DNA of 64,000 nucleotides from Marinobacter psychrophilus. Lineage in GTDB: Bacteria > Pseudomonadota > Gammaproteobacteria > Pseudomonadales > Oleiphilaceae. The position numbers were made by a program, and so were the translations under genes. Where the stretch lies: assembly GCF_001043175.1 (NCBI RefSeq), contig NZ_CP011494.1:434001-498000 (forward strand), in the 5' to 3' direction. Below are positions 53,400-61,925 of the stretch, in pieces (the first letter of the stretch is position 1; each line of letters begins with the position of its first letter). Below the pieces are notes generated by a model, which saw only the letters and a list, made by a program, of their open reading frames with translations, ran no database searches and was not told the DNA's origin.

Positions 53400-54329
53400 C
53401 GGTCAAATTTGACCGAAGAGCGCAGGGATTGGGAGGCAAAAAGTGGTAGCCGGCAGGGCGAAAGCAATTTGTGTGCGCGCACACAGAATGCGGTGAATGG
53501 AGAATCGGCAGTTGGAAGCGGGGCATGGCGCGGTTAAATTTGACCGTCACCCTGGTTAGACAATGCTTTCTCAATCTGTGGTCGCGACCACAACTCTGGG
53601 GTTTCCCCTTATCCACTCGAAAATCCAACTTACTGTGGGCGGTCAAATTTGACCGTTACCCTGGCTAGACACTGCTTGTTCAATCTGTGGCCGCGGCCAC
53701 AACTCTGGGGTTTCCCCTATGTACCCGAAATCCCAGCCGGCTATCGACGGTCAAATTTGACCGTCACCCTTGCCAGACAATGCTTTCTCAATCTGTGGTC
53801 GCGACCACAACTCTGGGGTTTCCCCTTATCCACTCGAAAATCCAACCTACTGTGGGCGGTCAAATTTGACCGTCATCCTGGCCAGACAATGCTTTCTCAA
53901 TCTGTGGGCGCGCCCACAACTCTGGGGCGTTAAAGAAAACCCTGTATTAGTAGGATAAATTACTAAAGGCTACTAAGCGCATCTACGAAATATCTTAAGG
54001 GCGAATTTGTTACCAACTTAATTATTTTTTCACCCGAAACCCCCAGCCTGCAATGGGCTGGTCAAATTTGACCGTCACCCTAGTTGGAAGTTATGTATGT
54101 ATAAAGGCCAATGTTCTATATATGTCGGCACGAATATGTATAGAAAATTGAGAAAACTATACATGACGGTGGTTGTTCCGCCTTTTTTTCGCCAACTCAG
54201 CTTTGAAACGATGATCTATGTCGATGGAATCAACACAGCTTCATCACGTCGACTGCAACGGCCGAATTGGCAGTCTCAGGTGGGGTGTGGAGCGGTCAAA
54301 TTTGACCGTCACCCTGGCCAGACAATGCT
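53400..54329. repeat. Array of about 108-bp repeats with co-varying palindromes
   Basis: CGGTCAAATTTGACCG palindromes occur at 53400, 53531 (one change), 53640, 53748, 53857, 54059 (first base changed) and 54293. The spacing is 108-109 bases in the central four. Each of those units has a second palindrome of form TGTGNNCGCGNNCACA and most have a GGGG-TTT-CCCC hairpin. The second palindrome reads TGTGTGCGCGCACACA (53470), TGTGGTCGCGACCACA (53577 and 53794), TGTGGCCGCGGCCACA (53686) and TGTGGGCGCGCCCACA (53903). Both arms change together, so base pairing is kept. No protein is evident inside. Confidence 0.85.
54136..54164. repeat. Short inverted repeat within the array region
   Basis: ATGTATAG (54136-54143) and CTATACAT (54157-54164) form 8-bp arms in AT-rich DNA. 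They could be an operator or an unrelated hairpin. Confidence 0.35.
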
Positions 54330-55759
54330 ATCCACAGGCCGAAGAGCACGGGAAGATCTACTTCCATGATATCGGCGACTATCTGACCCGTGAGCAGAAG
54401 CTGGAGGTCGTCTCTGAGTTCGGCAGCATAGCTGGTATCACCCAGAAATCGGGTTGGCAGATGATCGAACCTGATGAGTTTGGTGACTGGTTGAACCAAC
54501 GTGATCCCTTCTTTGACACCTATATGGCCTTAGGTGACAAGAAGGATAAGGCAGCTGCAGAAATATTTGATAACTATTCGAGGGGTGTAGAAACAAGTAG
54601 AGATGCTTGGGTTTATAACTACTCTGAAAGCAAACTCAAAAATGTTGTTGAGGAGATGGTTGACTTCTACAACTCTGAAGTCAAAAAGATCAGTGGGCTT
54701 TCGGTCCCAAAAGAAGAACATGCAGATTATATTGACTTCAATACTCAAAAAATTTCTTGGGGACGAGCAATCAAAAATGATCTATTGAAGTTGAAGAGTC
54801 ATACGATTGATAGATCCGGTTACCGGACCTCGCTGTATAGGCCATTCACCAAATCTAATTTCTACTTTGATAATAATTTCAATAACATGGTCTATCAGAT
54901 GCACAAGTTCTTCCCTCAGCGGGATTCGGCTAATCTGGTTATCTGTTTGACGCTTGCAGGCACTAAGGGGTTCTCTGTGCTGATATCTGACACTCTACCT
55001 GATCTGCACTTGGTAGGTGATGCACAGTGTTTCCCCTTTTATCTGTATGAGTCAAATGAAGACCAGTCGGATGATCTCTTGTCTCAGGGTGGTTCCGGTC
55101 ATGTACGGAAGGATGCCATCACGAATGATGCACTGGAGCACTTCCAATCCGCTTACCCTAGCTCCACCATCACCAAGGAAGACATCTTCTATTACATCTA
55201 TAGCCTGCTTCACAGTGAAGAGTACCGCGAACGTTATGCAGACAACCTCATAAAGCAGTTGCCACGTATTTTGCGCATGAAGCAGTATGGGGACTTCGTT
55301 GCCTTTGCCCAGGCCGGACGTGACTTGGCGGCGCTGCACCTGAACTACGAAAGCGTTGATCTGAATACCCAGGTGACGCTGGGAGGTTCACTGGGACTAC
55401 GTGTGACGGAGCAAGGCGTTAAAGGTGGCCAGGATGCCGATTTCACGGTAACCAAGATAAAACCAGCCAAACGGGGTGAGAAATCCAAAGTCATCTACAA
55501 CAGCAAGATCACCATCGAGAACATTCCGGAAGAGGCCTACGACTACGTGGTAAACGGTAAGCCGGCACTGGAGTGGGTGATGGAACGCCAGGCGGTCACG
55601 ACCGATAAAAAGTCCGGAATCGTCAATGATGCTAACGACTGGGCGGTCGAGACTATGGACAACCCGCGCTACCCGCTGGAACTGTTTCTTCGTGTGATTA
55701 CGGTGAGCTTGGAGACACAGAAAATCGTTAGAGGTTTACCAAAGCTGGATATTTTGTAA
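54330..55759 (+). pseudogene. C-terminal part of a type ISP restriction-modification enzyme, 5' end lost
   Basis: After the last array unit the frame reads KIYFHDIGDYLTREQKLEVV, then NYSESKLKNVVEEMVDFYNS, YRTSLYRPFTKSNFYF, SGHVRKDAITNDALEHFQSA and SLLHSEEYRERYADNLIKQL. Near the end are VNGKPALEWVMERQAVT and NPRYPLELFLRVITVS. These are the C-terminal target-recognition and ISP C-terminal regions of large (about 1,600-residue) single-chain restriction enzymes. The nuclease, helicase and methylase domains are absent. The break lies exactly at the repeat edge, so recombination at the array probably deleted them. Confidence 0.8.
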
Positions 55760-56353
55760 GAGCTAGACCTCAGAAAGCCAAGGATGGCACTGGGCGCTCG
55801 GGCTACTGCGCATACTCTTCGGTTATGTTAAGTCAGAGGGGAGCAGGTCAGTACAGCAGTAATCGCAAAGATCTCGTGAACCATAATGAACACCGCACCT
55901 GGTTTAACTTATGCGTCGTGTGTCCGTTCATGAAAAGGCCGAAATTCTATATTAATTAATGGTTTCAGTGGGTTATGAATATAGATCGAATCTGAAGTTC
56001 ATGTGGCGCTTCATCAGCACTACTTTGTGCCCTTCTTACGAACCAAAACTTGTCAGATATCGCTATTGCACAAAAAACTAGAGATCGAAAGCGCCGGGGA
56101 TATGGAGGGCGTCAGTCCCACAACTCGGGATAAGCGAATAGCGAGCCCGGAGAGGCCCGTTTCGAAGGGCTCGCCAAAAGACCACCAAGTTCACAACGAA
56201 CCTGTACGATTGATCAAACAGAAGCCGCTCTGTATTCTCTGCTCACATAAACCTATGCGCTTCCAATGAATAGCCATTGGAGTAATCACGGATTGCTTCA
56301 ACGATCAATTAACTGATTGTGAAGGTTGAAGTACAGCCACGGATGAACGATGC
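55760..56353 (+). other. Gap between the ISP fragment and the CoiA-like gene
   Basis: About 590 bases. A frame at 56003-56269 has no convincing ribosome site or family, so it is not called. Decayed coding DNA is possible. Confidence 0.45.
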
Positions 56354-57298
56354 ATGAGCAGTTTAAAAATACCTTTTGGTTTCAAAAAAGGACGGCTAGT
56401 CGAGGTCGATGATGTCCCTTCAGGCTTGAGATGTGGTTGCGTTTGCCCTGGTTGCAAAGGAGATTTAATCGCTAAAAAAGGCGAGGTGAATGCTCATCAT
56501 TTCGCCCATGCCCACGCCAAAGATAGTGATCTCTGCGAATACGGAACTGAAACCGCAATCCATCTGATGGCAAAGCAAATCCTCTGCGAAGAAAAAGGAA
56601 TATTTGCCCCAGCGAGCCTTATTGAAAAGAAAGACGTTGATGATCGAGGTAACAGCCATACAGCATCTCGCGTAGCTCACAACAAAGGCTCGCTTGTTTT
56701 TGATGAGGTAGTCAGTGAAACATCCTTTGGCGCGGCTATCCCAGACATCCTTGCAACCATGGGTGGCAAACAATTCATCATTGAGATCGCAGTCACCCAT
56801 TTCTGTGGCAAAGACAAAATCTCCGCCTTCCGAGAAGAACACTGCAACGTACTTGAAGTCGATCTTCGATCGTTCACCAAAAACCTTCCAACCAAGGAGG
56901 AATTGCGGTCCTATCTGATGGAAGAAGAAGCTACCCGTGAATGGCTGTCACTCAAATCGTATGGGGATGTTGAAAATCAGGTAGAAAAGGAACTGCAAGA
57001 GAAGATCGCTGCCGCCAATTTACGAAACAAGGCCAAAACAGTAACCCGAGTGGAACGTCCACAGCCCCAACCACCAGGAATCTACCAGCGGTCCGAGCTG
57101 ATTACTTACAGCAAAGTCGATACGAAGAGACGATGGCTGGCCTGTTCGTCATGTAAAGAAAATCAAAAAGCCTATCCAGACTGGCAGGATCACCTCCCGG
57201 AGGAGGTTTTTCTGTTTTCTTGCTCGTGGGAAGAAGCACCTTGGGAGGCAACAAGCGTCCCATGCCCATTCTGTAATTCGCCCGTTATCGTCAAATAA
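56354..57298 (+). CDS. CoiA-like competence/nuclease-family protein
   Basis: This 314-residue protein has an N-terminal zinc-type segment (CGCVCPGCKGDLIAKKG) and the HHFAHAHAKDSDLCEYGTE motif. Next is a restriction-endonuclease-like core with ETAIHLMAKQILCEEKG, GAAIPDILATMGGKQFIIEI and a conserved EVDLRSF. This combination is typical of CoiA-family proteins, some of which act in natural competence; others are found in defence islands. A C-terminal zinc finger (WLACSSCKENQ and PCPFCNSPV) follows. It stands alone, next to restriction and toxin-antitoxin genes, so a defence role is at least as plausible as competence. Confidence 0.78.
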   Translation: MSSLKIPFGFKKGRLVEVDDVPSGLRCGCVCPGCKGDLIAKKGEVNAHHFAHAHAKDSDLCEYGTETAIHLMAKQILCEEKGIFAPASLIEKKDVDDRGNSHTASRVAHNKGSLVFDEVVSETSFGAAIPDILATMGGKQFIIEIAVTHFCGKDKISAFREEHCNVLEVDLRSFTKNLPTKEELRSYLMEEEATREWLSLKSYGDVENQVEKELQEKIAAANLRNKAKTVTRVERPQPQPPGIYQRSELITYSKVDTKRRWLACSSCKENQKAYPDWQDHLPEEVFLFSCSWEEAPWEATSVPCPFCNSPVIVK

Positions 57299-57648
57299 GG
57301 CGCTTTGCGGGAACATGACATGCCATTGCCTATTGAGCTTTGATAAGCAGTGCCGATTTAAAAAGTATCGATGATTTAGGCGGTGCGCGGGAGGTGAGTC
57401 GTCACGGGAAATTTGGCAGCTAAGTTAAAAGGCACTGCGCATAATACCCATTCTGTAAAACGCCCGTCCCCTAGACTTAGGGGCATGCATATTTAAAGAG
57501 AGATGAAATGCGCAGTAAATTTCTCGCTTATAAAGAGATTAATTCGAAGCAGTAAAAACAGCGGTTTCGCTAAAGTCGATATCTGGGGCGTTAAGCCCCA
57601 ATTGCTTTCGATGCTGAATGCGCAGACTGCTTGTCTTTTTTAACCACT
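57299..57648 (+). other. Gap with one strong hairpin
   Basis: About 350 bases without a gene. A perfect hairpin TGGGGC-GTTAA-GCCCCA lies at 57584-57600. There is no T-run, so it may be a recombination site or an RNA end instead of an intrinsic terminator. Confidence 0.5.
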
Positions 57649-58150
57649 TTAACAATTAACAATTTTGGCGCAGACAGTAATTGGCAGCCAGAGTGTTAAC
57701 CCATCATCACTAATTGGCATGAAATGCTCGGTGTATCTCATGTAAAAACCGACAACATCACTATTTTTACAGTCAACCACCACCCCCGTACCGCCGACGC
57801 TTTCTGACGCAGCGACAGCTAAATGTATGGCATGAGTTAATAAGAGATGGCCGAAACCATTACCGGACTGGTTCTTGTCTACTGCTAGCTTGGCGAGGCG
57901 ATAAATCGGAACATTTTTCCCGAATGTTCCTTGCGGCTTTAGAGCCTTCGGGAAAATCTTGTTCGCTGGGAACGAGGGTGATGTACCCTAGAATGGCAGT
58001 GGGAACGTCGTCGTCTACCAAGACCCAAGTCCTTGTTGATCGCTTGGTATCTGACTGGCGCGCTGTACTTCTTAAATAATTATTGAGTTCCTCATGACCG
58101 CAGTCAAAATTTTTGCGGTCATGCTGTTTCGTGATTGTTTCGATTTTCAT
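57649..58150 (-). pseudogene. GNAT-family toxin gene with a frameshift
   Basis: ATG 58150 (MKIETITKQHDRKNFDCGHE) opens a GNAT acetyltransferase toxin of the DUF1778-GNAT type, with NNYLRSTARQSDTKRSTRTW and LGYITLVPSE. The frame then shifts by one base near 57955. The other frame continues as KNVPIYRLAKLAVDKNQSGN, GFGHLLLTHAIHLAVAASES and VVDCKNSDVVGFYMRY, ending at 57649. The acetyl-CoA loop (normally RGxGxG-like) reads QSGNGFG. Such toxins acetylate aminoacyl-tRNA. The frameshift should inactivate it. Confidence 0.78.
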
Positions 58151-58433
58151 TGATTACATCCTTGTATCTCTTAACTTTTGCAATTGTGCTTGCGCTGAGA
58201 GAGACAGGACGGTCTAAGGCTTCTAACATTCGATTCGATGTATCGAGAGATACATGTATCTTTGTCATCTGCTCTGTCACGACCTGTGCTCGCTCGCGGG
58301 CTGCGTCTATCAAAAATTGACTGACGCTCATGCCAGACAATTCCGCAGCTGCGCTGATGAATTGTTGAGTTGCATCGTCGACTCTAGCGACGATGCGTGA
58401 CTCCTTTCTCCCAGAGTTATTGATAGTTTTCAT
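58119..58433 (-). CDS. DUF1778 antitoxin
   Basis: The start at ATG 58433 (MKTINNSGRKESRIVARVDD) gives 104 residues. It has a ribbon-helix-helix N-terminal region (ESRIVARVDDATQQFISAAA, LSGMSVSQFLIDAARERAQV) and a toxin-neutralising tail ending ALDRPVSLSASTIAKVKRYK. DUF1778 antitoxins pair with GNAT toxins, and the genes overlap here by 32 bases. It may still be made, while the toxin is frameshifted, leaving an orphan antitoxin. Confidence 0.85.
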   Translation of the reverse strand: MKTINNSGRKESRIVARVDDATQQFISAAAELSGMSVSQFLIDAARERAQVVTEQMTKIHVSLDTSNRMLEALDRPVSLSASTIAKVKRYKDVINENRNNHETA

Positions 58434-58764
58434 ATATATTCCCCAGCCCCCTGCTACCATTTTTACTTATAGCAAGGATGACCTTTCGTTAGTTTGGGTG
58501 GCCGTTATTGGCCTATCCTATTTTTGCTCGTGAGTCTTCGCTCACTGTTTGCCATAGTGGCACACATTTTACCTTTTGTGAAGGCGTGTGCCAAAAAGAC
58601 ACACACTATCCTGGGTTGATTCCTAGGTGTGGCCAAATTCCTTCTCGAGCATTGGTAATGCTCCAAAGGTTGCGCAGACCCGTCAAAGCGAGATTCCAGA
58701 CTAGAAACCAAGGTACCAACGAAAGACCCAACAGAACTACATGGAACCTAACCAGGTGACAGAC
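58434..58764 (+). other. Gap upstream of the truncated XRE gene, with an inverted repeat
   Basis: About 330 bases. TGGCACAC (58558-58565) and GTGTGCCA (58586-58593) form perfect 8-bp arms that could be an operator. Frames here lack clear family features. A toxin gene that should precede the HigA-like gene was not found. Confidence 0.45.
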
Positions 58765-58930
58765 ATGGCAAACGAACGATTCGAAAGTGTGTGGGATGCG
58801 ATTGAAGACACCCCTGAAGAAGCCCTGAACATGCGCCTGCGCTCCGAGCTGATGATTCAGATAACCAGGCGCGTGAAGGAGTGGGGTGTCACTCAGAAAG
58901 AGGCGGCGCGGCGCCTGGGCATCACCCAAC
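58765..58930 (+). pseudogene. HigA-like XRE antitoxin truncated by the Tn7-like element
   Basis: ATG 58765 (MANERFESVWDAIEDTPEEA) opens an XRE-type antitoxin found with HigB-like toxins: MRLRSELMIQITRRVKEWGV and TQKEAARRLGITQ. At that point the sequence changes into TGTGGGATAGG, the end of the mobile element, and stops after 8 more codons. About 25-30 residues of the DNA-binding region are lost. A longer start at ATG 58741 is possible. Confidence 0.75.
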
Positions 58931-59076
58931 TGTGGGATAGGAATAAAGTTGGTAATTAAAAGTTGCTGTAGGGCACGCATTTTAACCTCAACATCGACGT
59001 GACGAAAATAAAGTTGGTAACTTTGGAGTCGGTCCAAGTAGCAGAGCTGGCACTGCATGATAATAAAGTCGGTAAC
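58931..59076 (+). repeat. Left end of the Tn7-like element, three transposase-type sites
   Basis: Sites AATAAAGTTGGTAAT (58942), AATAAAGTTGGTAAC (59007) and AATAAAGTCGGTAAC (59062) repeat in the same direction at spacings of 65 and 55 bases. In Tn7, TnsB binds such repeats. Confidence 0.78.
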
Positions 59077-59281
59077 TATTAAAACTTGGCTGGCACGACG
59101 AATTCCAGCTTCCAATTTCAGGCTAAGACTCTGGTTACCTCGTTAATATGATTTCCAGCATTCCCCAGCCTGTATCCAGAGTGAATTTGGCAAGCTTCGT
59201 TTTCGTCATGGCCAGGGAATTCACATTTACAGGGTAAACACTTGCTTTCTACATCCCTACTAAATGTGGCATAATACTGCC

Positions 59282-59301
59282 ATGCGTATAATGTTGCGCA
59301 T
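59282..59301. promoter_or_regulatory. Promoter and operator candidate for the XRE/AbiEii pair
   Basis: ATGCGTATAATGTTGCGCAT has ATGCG and CGCAT arms around a TATAAT -10-like core, 26 bases before the XRE start. This fits an autoregulated toxin-antitoxin promoter. Confidence 0.5.
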
Positions 59302-59327
59302 ATTTGACGGTTACTGGAGGATCAATC

Positions 59328-59996
59328 ATGAGTACGGCCGTATCATTAAAGGAGATGTCGCAGCCCTTCTATGAAGAATTGGGGCGCTCTATTGCTTTGG
59401 CTCGGGGCACGGAAAGTGGCAGCGAACTTTCTGACCGCGTTGATATATCACGGCGGACGCTGACGAAAATTGAAAAGGGTGATCCTTCGGTAGCATTTGG
59501 CAGTTACTGTGCTGTCGCTCAGGCATTAGGTCTTCAGTGGCTGTTTGATTTGGTCATGACCTCGCCTGCGTCCAATCCTTCGGTTCCACAGCACTACCTC
59601 ACCGGGGCCTCAGCACTATCACTTGCTAAAGAAGGCGAAATGCCGGCGCTCTGGTATTCATCATCATTGTCCAATCCAAGTCGTTGGCAGATAGCCGGTG
59701 TAGGCATCAATGGCGCCAGTCATCTTCTCGGGGCTCATGAGCTCTGGGATGCGACAGAAGAAATCAAAAGTCTCGGGGTCAATGTTGCACGGATCTGGTC
59801 AGCGACACATGAGCGTGCGTTGTTCGATCTGATGTATCACTTCTTCGAAGTGCGCCAGAAACCAATGCCTAACATCCAAGTCAGCGATATCGATGATGTG
59901 GTGAACATGGGCAAGGTTCAGCAGTGGGTGAAGGACTTTCGCCCGTTCCTATCTTCTAAGGGGGCAAGCACGATGCTCAAGTGGATAAATCATTAG
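59328..59996 (+). CDS. XRE-type protein, probable antitoxin of an AbiEii-type pair
   Basis: ATG 59328 (MSTAVSLKEMSQPFYEELGR) has GGAGGA 7 bases upstream. Residues 10-75 form a helix-turn-helix (SELSDRVDISRRTLTKIEKG). Residues 95-222 form a conserved but unnamed domain with HYLTGASALSLAKEGEMPAL, GINGASHLLGAHELWDATEE and RIWSATHERALFDLMYHFFE. The classical partner AbiEi has a winged helix, so this HTH version is a different antitoxin type. It is 10 bases from the AbiEii gene. I infer antitoxin function from order and regulation-type domain. Confidence 0.72.
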   Translation: MSTAVSLKEMSQPFYEELGRSIALARGTESGSELSDRVDISRRTLTKIEKGDPSVAFGSYCAVAQALGLQWLFDLVMTSPASNPSVPQHYLTGASALSLAKEGEMPALWYSSSLSNPSRWQIAGVGINGASHLLGAHELWDATEEIKSLGVNVARIWSATHERALFDLMYHFFEVRQKPMPNIQVSDIDDVVNMGKVQQWVKDFRPFLSSKGASTMLKWINH

Positions 59997-60006
59997 GGTG
60001 GTGGCC

Positions 60007-60729
60007 ATGAAACTGTCTGAGCGCGAAAAAGCCCACGCAAGGATCATGAGGGCGATCTGTGAGGTAATCGGAGCGGGAAATAAGCCTTTGGTGCTGAAGG
60101 GTGGCACCGCCTTGATGCTCTGCTACCAGATAGACCGGTTCAGTGAGGATTTGGACTTCGATCTTTTGCGTGAACTGAAAACGCACCTGAACCTTGAAAG
60201 CATTTGTAAGGATGGCCTGAAAAAACTTAACAAGCAGGGAGAAGGAATTGAGCTGAGTAAATTTGCTGATCTCAAAATGACTGATACAACCCATCGTGCT
60301 CGCGCCTTATTCAAATTGCCGGGGGAAAAGATGCCGGTAAGTGTGAAGCTGGAGATTTCGGCCAGACGGTTACCTGATCCGAGTGTTGTCCAAGAGCTAA
60401 ACGGTATCAGGGTTTACAACATTGACGAGATAGCCCGACTCAAGTTACTCGCGGCTCAAGCAAACCCGGAGATGCCGTATCGAACAGCAGCAAGGGATCT
60501 GCACGACTTGGCGTTTATTGCCAGTGAGTACGAAGATGATCTGTCGGATGAAACTATTAGCGATCTTGAGGTCTTTTTTGCGGATACTGAAGCGCTTATG
60601 ATGCGCTACGCAGACGCCTATGAGGTGGATAGTATTCTGAATGGGCGCCTTTATGGTGATCTGGATGTTATCGAGAAGTGGAATGATAACCGCGGGGACG
60701 ACAGCAATTTGATCTTGTTTCAGCCCTGA
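60007..60729 (+). CDS. Nucleotidyltransferase AbiEii/AbiGii-type toxin
   Basis: ATG 60007 (MKLSEREKAHARIMRAICEV) is used. The 240-residue protein has the AbiEii nucleotidyltransferase motifs: LVLKGGTALMLCYQIDRFSE with DLDFDLL (GGT and DxD), then KLEISARRLPDPSVV, VYNIDEIARLKLLAAQANPE and ARDLHDLAFIASEYEDD. AbiEii-type toxins transfer nucleotides to tRNA or other targets and abort phage infection in type IV systems. It is the last gene of the Tn7-like cargo. Confidence 0.87.
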   Translation: MKLSEREKAHARIMRAICEVIGAGNKPLVLKGGTALMLCYQIDRFSEDLDFDLLRELKTHLNLESICKDGLKKLNKQGEGIELSKFADLKMTDTTHRARALFKLPGEKMPVSVKLEISARRLPDPSVVQELNGIRVYNIDEIARLKLLAAQANPEMPYRTAARDLHDLAFIASEYEDDLSDETISDLEVFFADTEALMMRYADAYEVDSILNGRLYGDLDVIEKWNDNRGDDSNLILFQP

Positions 60730-60861
60730 GTGATTCTATTGTGAATGGGGTGTTTTATGGTCAAAACCATCGCTCGACCAGCGAATCCTTTGCGCCACTG
60801 AAACCATAGTGTCGCCAGAAAAAACAGCGTCTAGGTTGACGTACATAACCACCGGGAAAGA

Positions 60862-60907
60862 GTTACCAACTCTATTAGTAAGTTACCGACTATATTATGA
60901 TCCCACA
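60862..60907 (-). repeat. Right end of the Tn7-like element
   Basis: Two sites, read on the minus strand as AATATAGTCGGTAAC and AATAGAGTTGGTAAC, follow the tip TGTGGGATC. They are inverted relative to the left-end sites, as expected for a transposon. Confidence 0.78.
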
Positions 60908-61104
60908 CTACTGAGCTTGGCATTCGGTATCACCCGACCCCTGACGATACGTTGGCAGAAATCGCTACACGTCTTGCGGGTGATGACGTCGTGACTGATG
61001 AGATTGAAGATTTGATTGTGACGCTAAAGCGCGCCGGAGTGATCAGCGGCAATGAGATGGGGACTTTGTTGAGTCGGTATTTGTCGGAGAAGACCCAAAT
61101 CTAA
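60908..61104 (+). pseudogene. 79-residue gene, copy B, cut by the element
   Basis: Same sequence as 49685-49881 from codon 15 on, beginning exactly after the element's right tip (CCCACA then CTACTGAGC). The start codon and its heptamer repeats are lost. Confidence 0.85.
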
Positions 61105-61105
61105 A

Positions 61106-61834
61106 TCAGGCCTGCCAGACGACAATGCCCTCACTGGCAATCCTCTCTAAAACCTCCAAATCGACAGGCCGCGATCGCTCAGGGTTTGACCATTCGGCCT
61201 CCCAAACCGGATGTGGCCGGATACGAACACCCGTTACCAACAAAATTTCATAAGCCACGCTGGCAAGGGCGAGCTTCACATCAACAAACTCTCTGAGCCC
61301 CTCATTTTCTCCGCGCAATAAGACCGCCACATTGGTATCGCTTTCCGCGCAGTAGTCACCGCGAGCCCGGCTACCGTACAAAACCAGCTGGACAACATCG
61401 AATTCTTTTGAAAGGGCTTCAGCGAACGTCAGAATGGGTTCGCGAATATCAACCTGGTTGACGAGAACCATTTGTCCATAGCCAACGGGTGCCGCCTGTT
61501 CCCAGGCCTGAAGCTCTGCAGGCACTGGCGCACTTAGATCACAATGGGCCACCAACTCTTTCAAGCTATAGGATTTTCGTTCCGACATGGCTTTATCTCC
61601 TGGTTCCTTTACGCCCCAGAATAACAGCGGCCTGGAGGGTTGCAGCCTCTGAATCAGAGAAATCGTTCCGGCGCTTGGTACTTCGCCACCCCACTCCTGA
61701 GCATTCCGATACCGAACAGCCGGCCGGGGCACTAGCTCGATAATATCGTCAAACCCGGTTTCATAACCCTCGACCAGAACCGGTGTATCCGGTGGCAAGG
61801 TTTTCAGCTGTGTGATTAATTCTTCGACCGTCAT
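61106..61834 (-). CDS. Fused 79-residue protein plus nucleotidyltransferase, copy B
   Basis: Two single-base insertions relative to copy A (GAAATCG for GAAATG and GGTACTTCG for GGTATTCG) put the small upstream gene in frame with the nucleotidyltransferase. From ATG 61834 (MTVEELITQLKTLPPDTPVL) one frame of 242 residues runs through the former intergenic region (PSRPLLFWGVKEPGDKA) into MSERKSYSLKELVAHCD and the MNT domain with LYGSRARGDYCAESDTNVAV. Internal initiation at ATG 61588 with its AGGAGA site should still give the 160-residue protein. Whether the fusion is used or is a decay product is unclear. Confidence 0.7.
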   Translation of the reverse strand: MTVEELITQLKTLPPDTPVLVEGYETGFDDIIELVPRPAVRYRNAQEWGGEVPSAGTISLIQRLQPSRPLLFWGVKEPGDKAMSERKSYSLKELVAHCDLSAPVPAELQAWEQAAPVGYGQMVLVNQVDIREPILTFAEALSKEFDVVQLVLYGSRARGDYCAESDTNVAVLLRGENEGLREFVDVKLALASVAYEILLVTGVRIRPHPVWEAEWSNPERSRPVDLEVLERIASEGIVVWQA

Positions 61835-61925
61835 AGTTAACCTCTCTTGCCAACGACTGATAACAGCGCGAGAAAACCAGAAACACACAAACCCTCAGTT
61901 GAACTATGGCGATCGATGGATCGCG

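Larger units (their letters stand above)
58931..60907. mobile_element. Non-autonomous Tn7-like element (1,977 bp) carrying a toxin-antitoxin pair
   Basis: The left end starts TGTGGGATAGG and the right end, read inward, TGTGGGATCATAATATAGTC. The body of each end has repeats of AATAAAGTTGGTAAC. Left sites lie at 58942-58956, 59007-59021 and 59062-59076. Right sites, inverted, lie at 60862-60876 and 60882-60896. A TGTGGG tip plus several 15-22-bp inverted sites, more on the left, is the architecture of Tn7-family ends. No tnsA-E genes are present. The cargo is an XRE gene and an AbiEii-type gene. The flanks CCAAC and CTACT do not match, so no target duplication is visible. Confidence 0.8.

Noticed and set aside
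53471..53958. Reading frames with repeated QCFLNLWSRPQLWGFP-type peptide
   Set aside because: They run through palindromic repeats, lack ribosome sites and simply translate the repeat unit.
53400..54329. CRISPR array
   Set aside because: Units are about 108 bases, most of each unit is conserved, and there are no short unique spacers or cas genes.
57584..57600. Integron attC site
   Set aside because: The hairpin contains GTTAAGC, but no paired RYYYAAC site at the right distance, no intI and no cassette row were found.
58606..59115. 169-codon minus-strand frame
   Set aside because: It is antisense to the HigA-like gene and crosses the transposon end.
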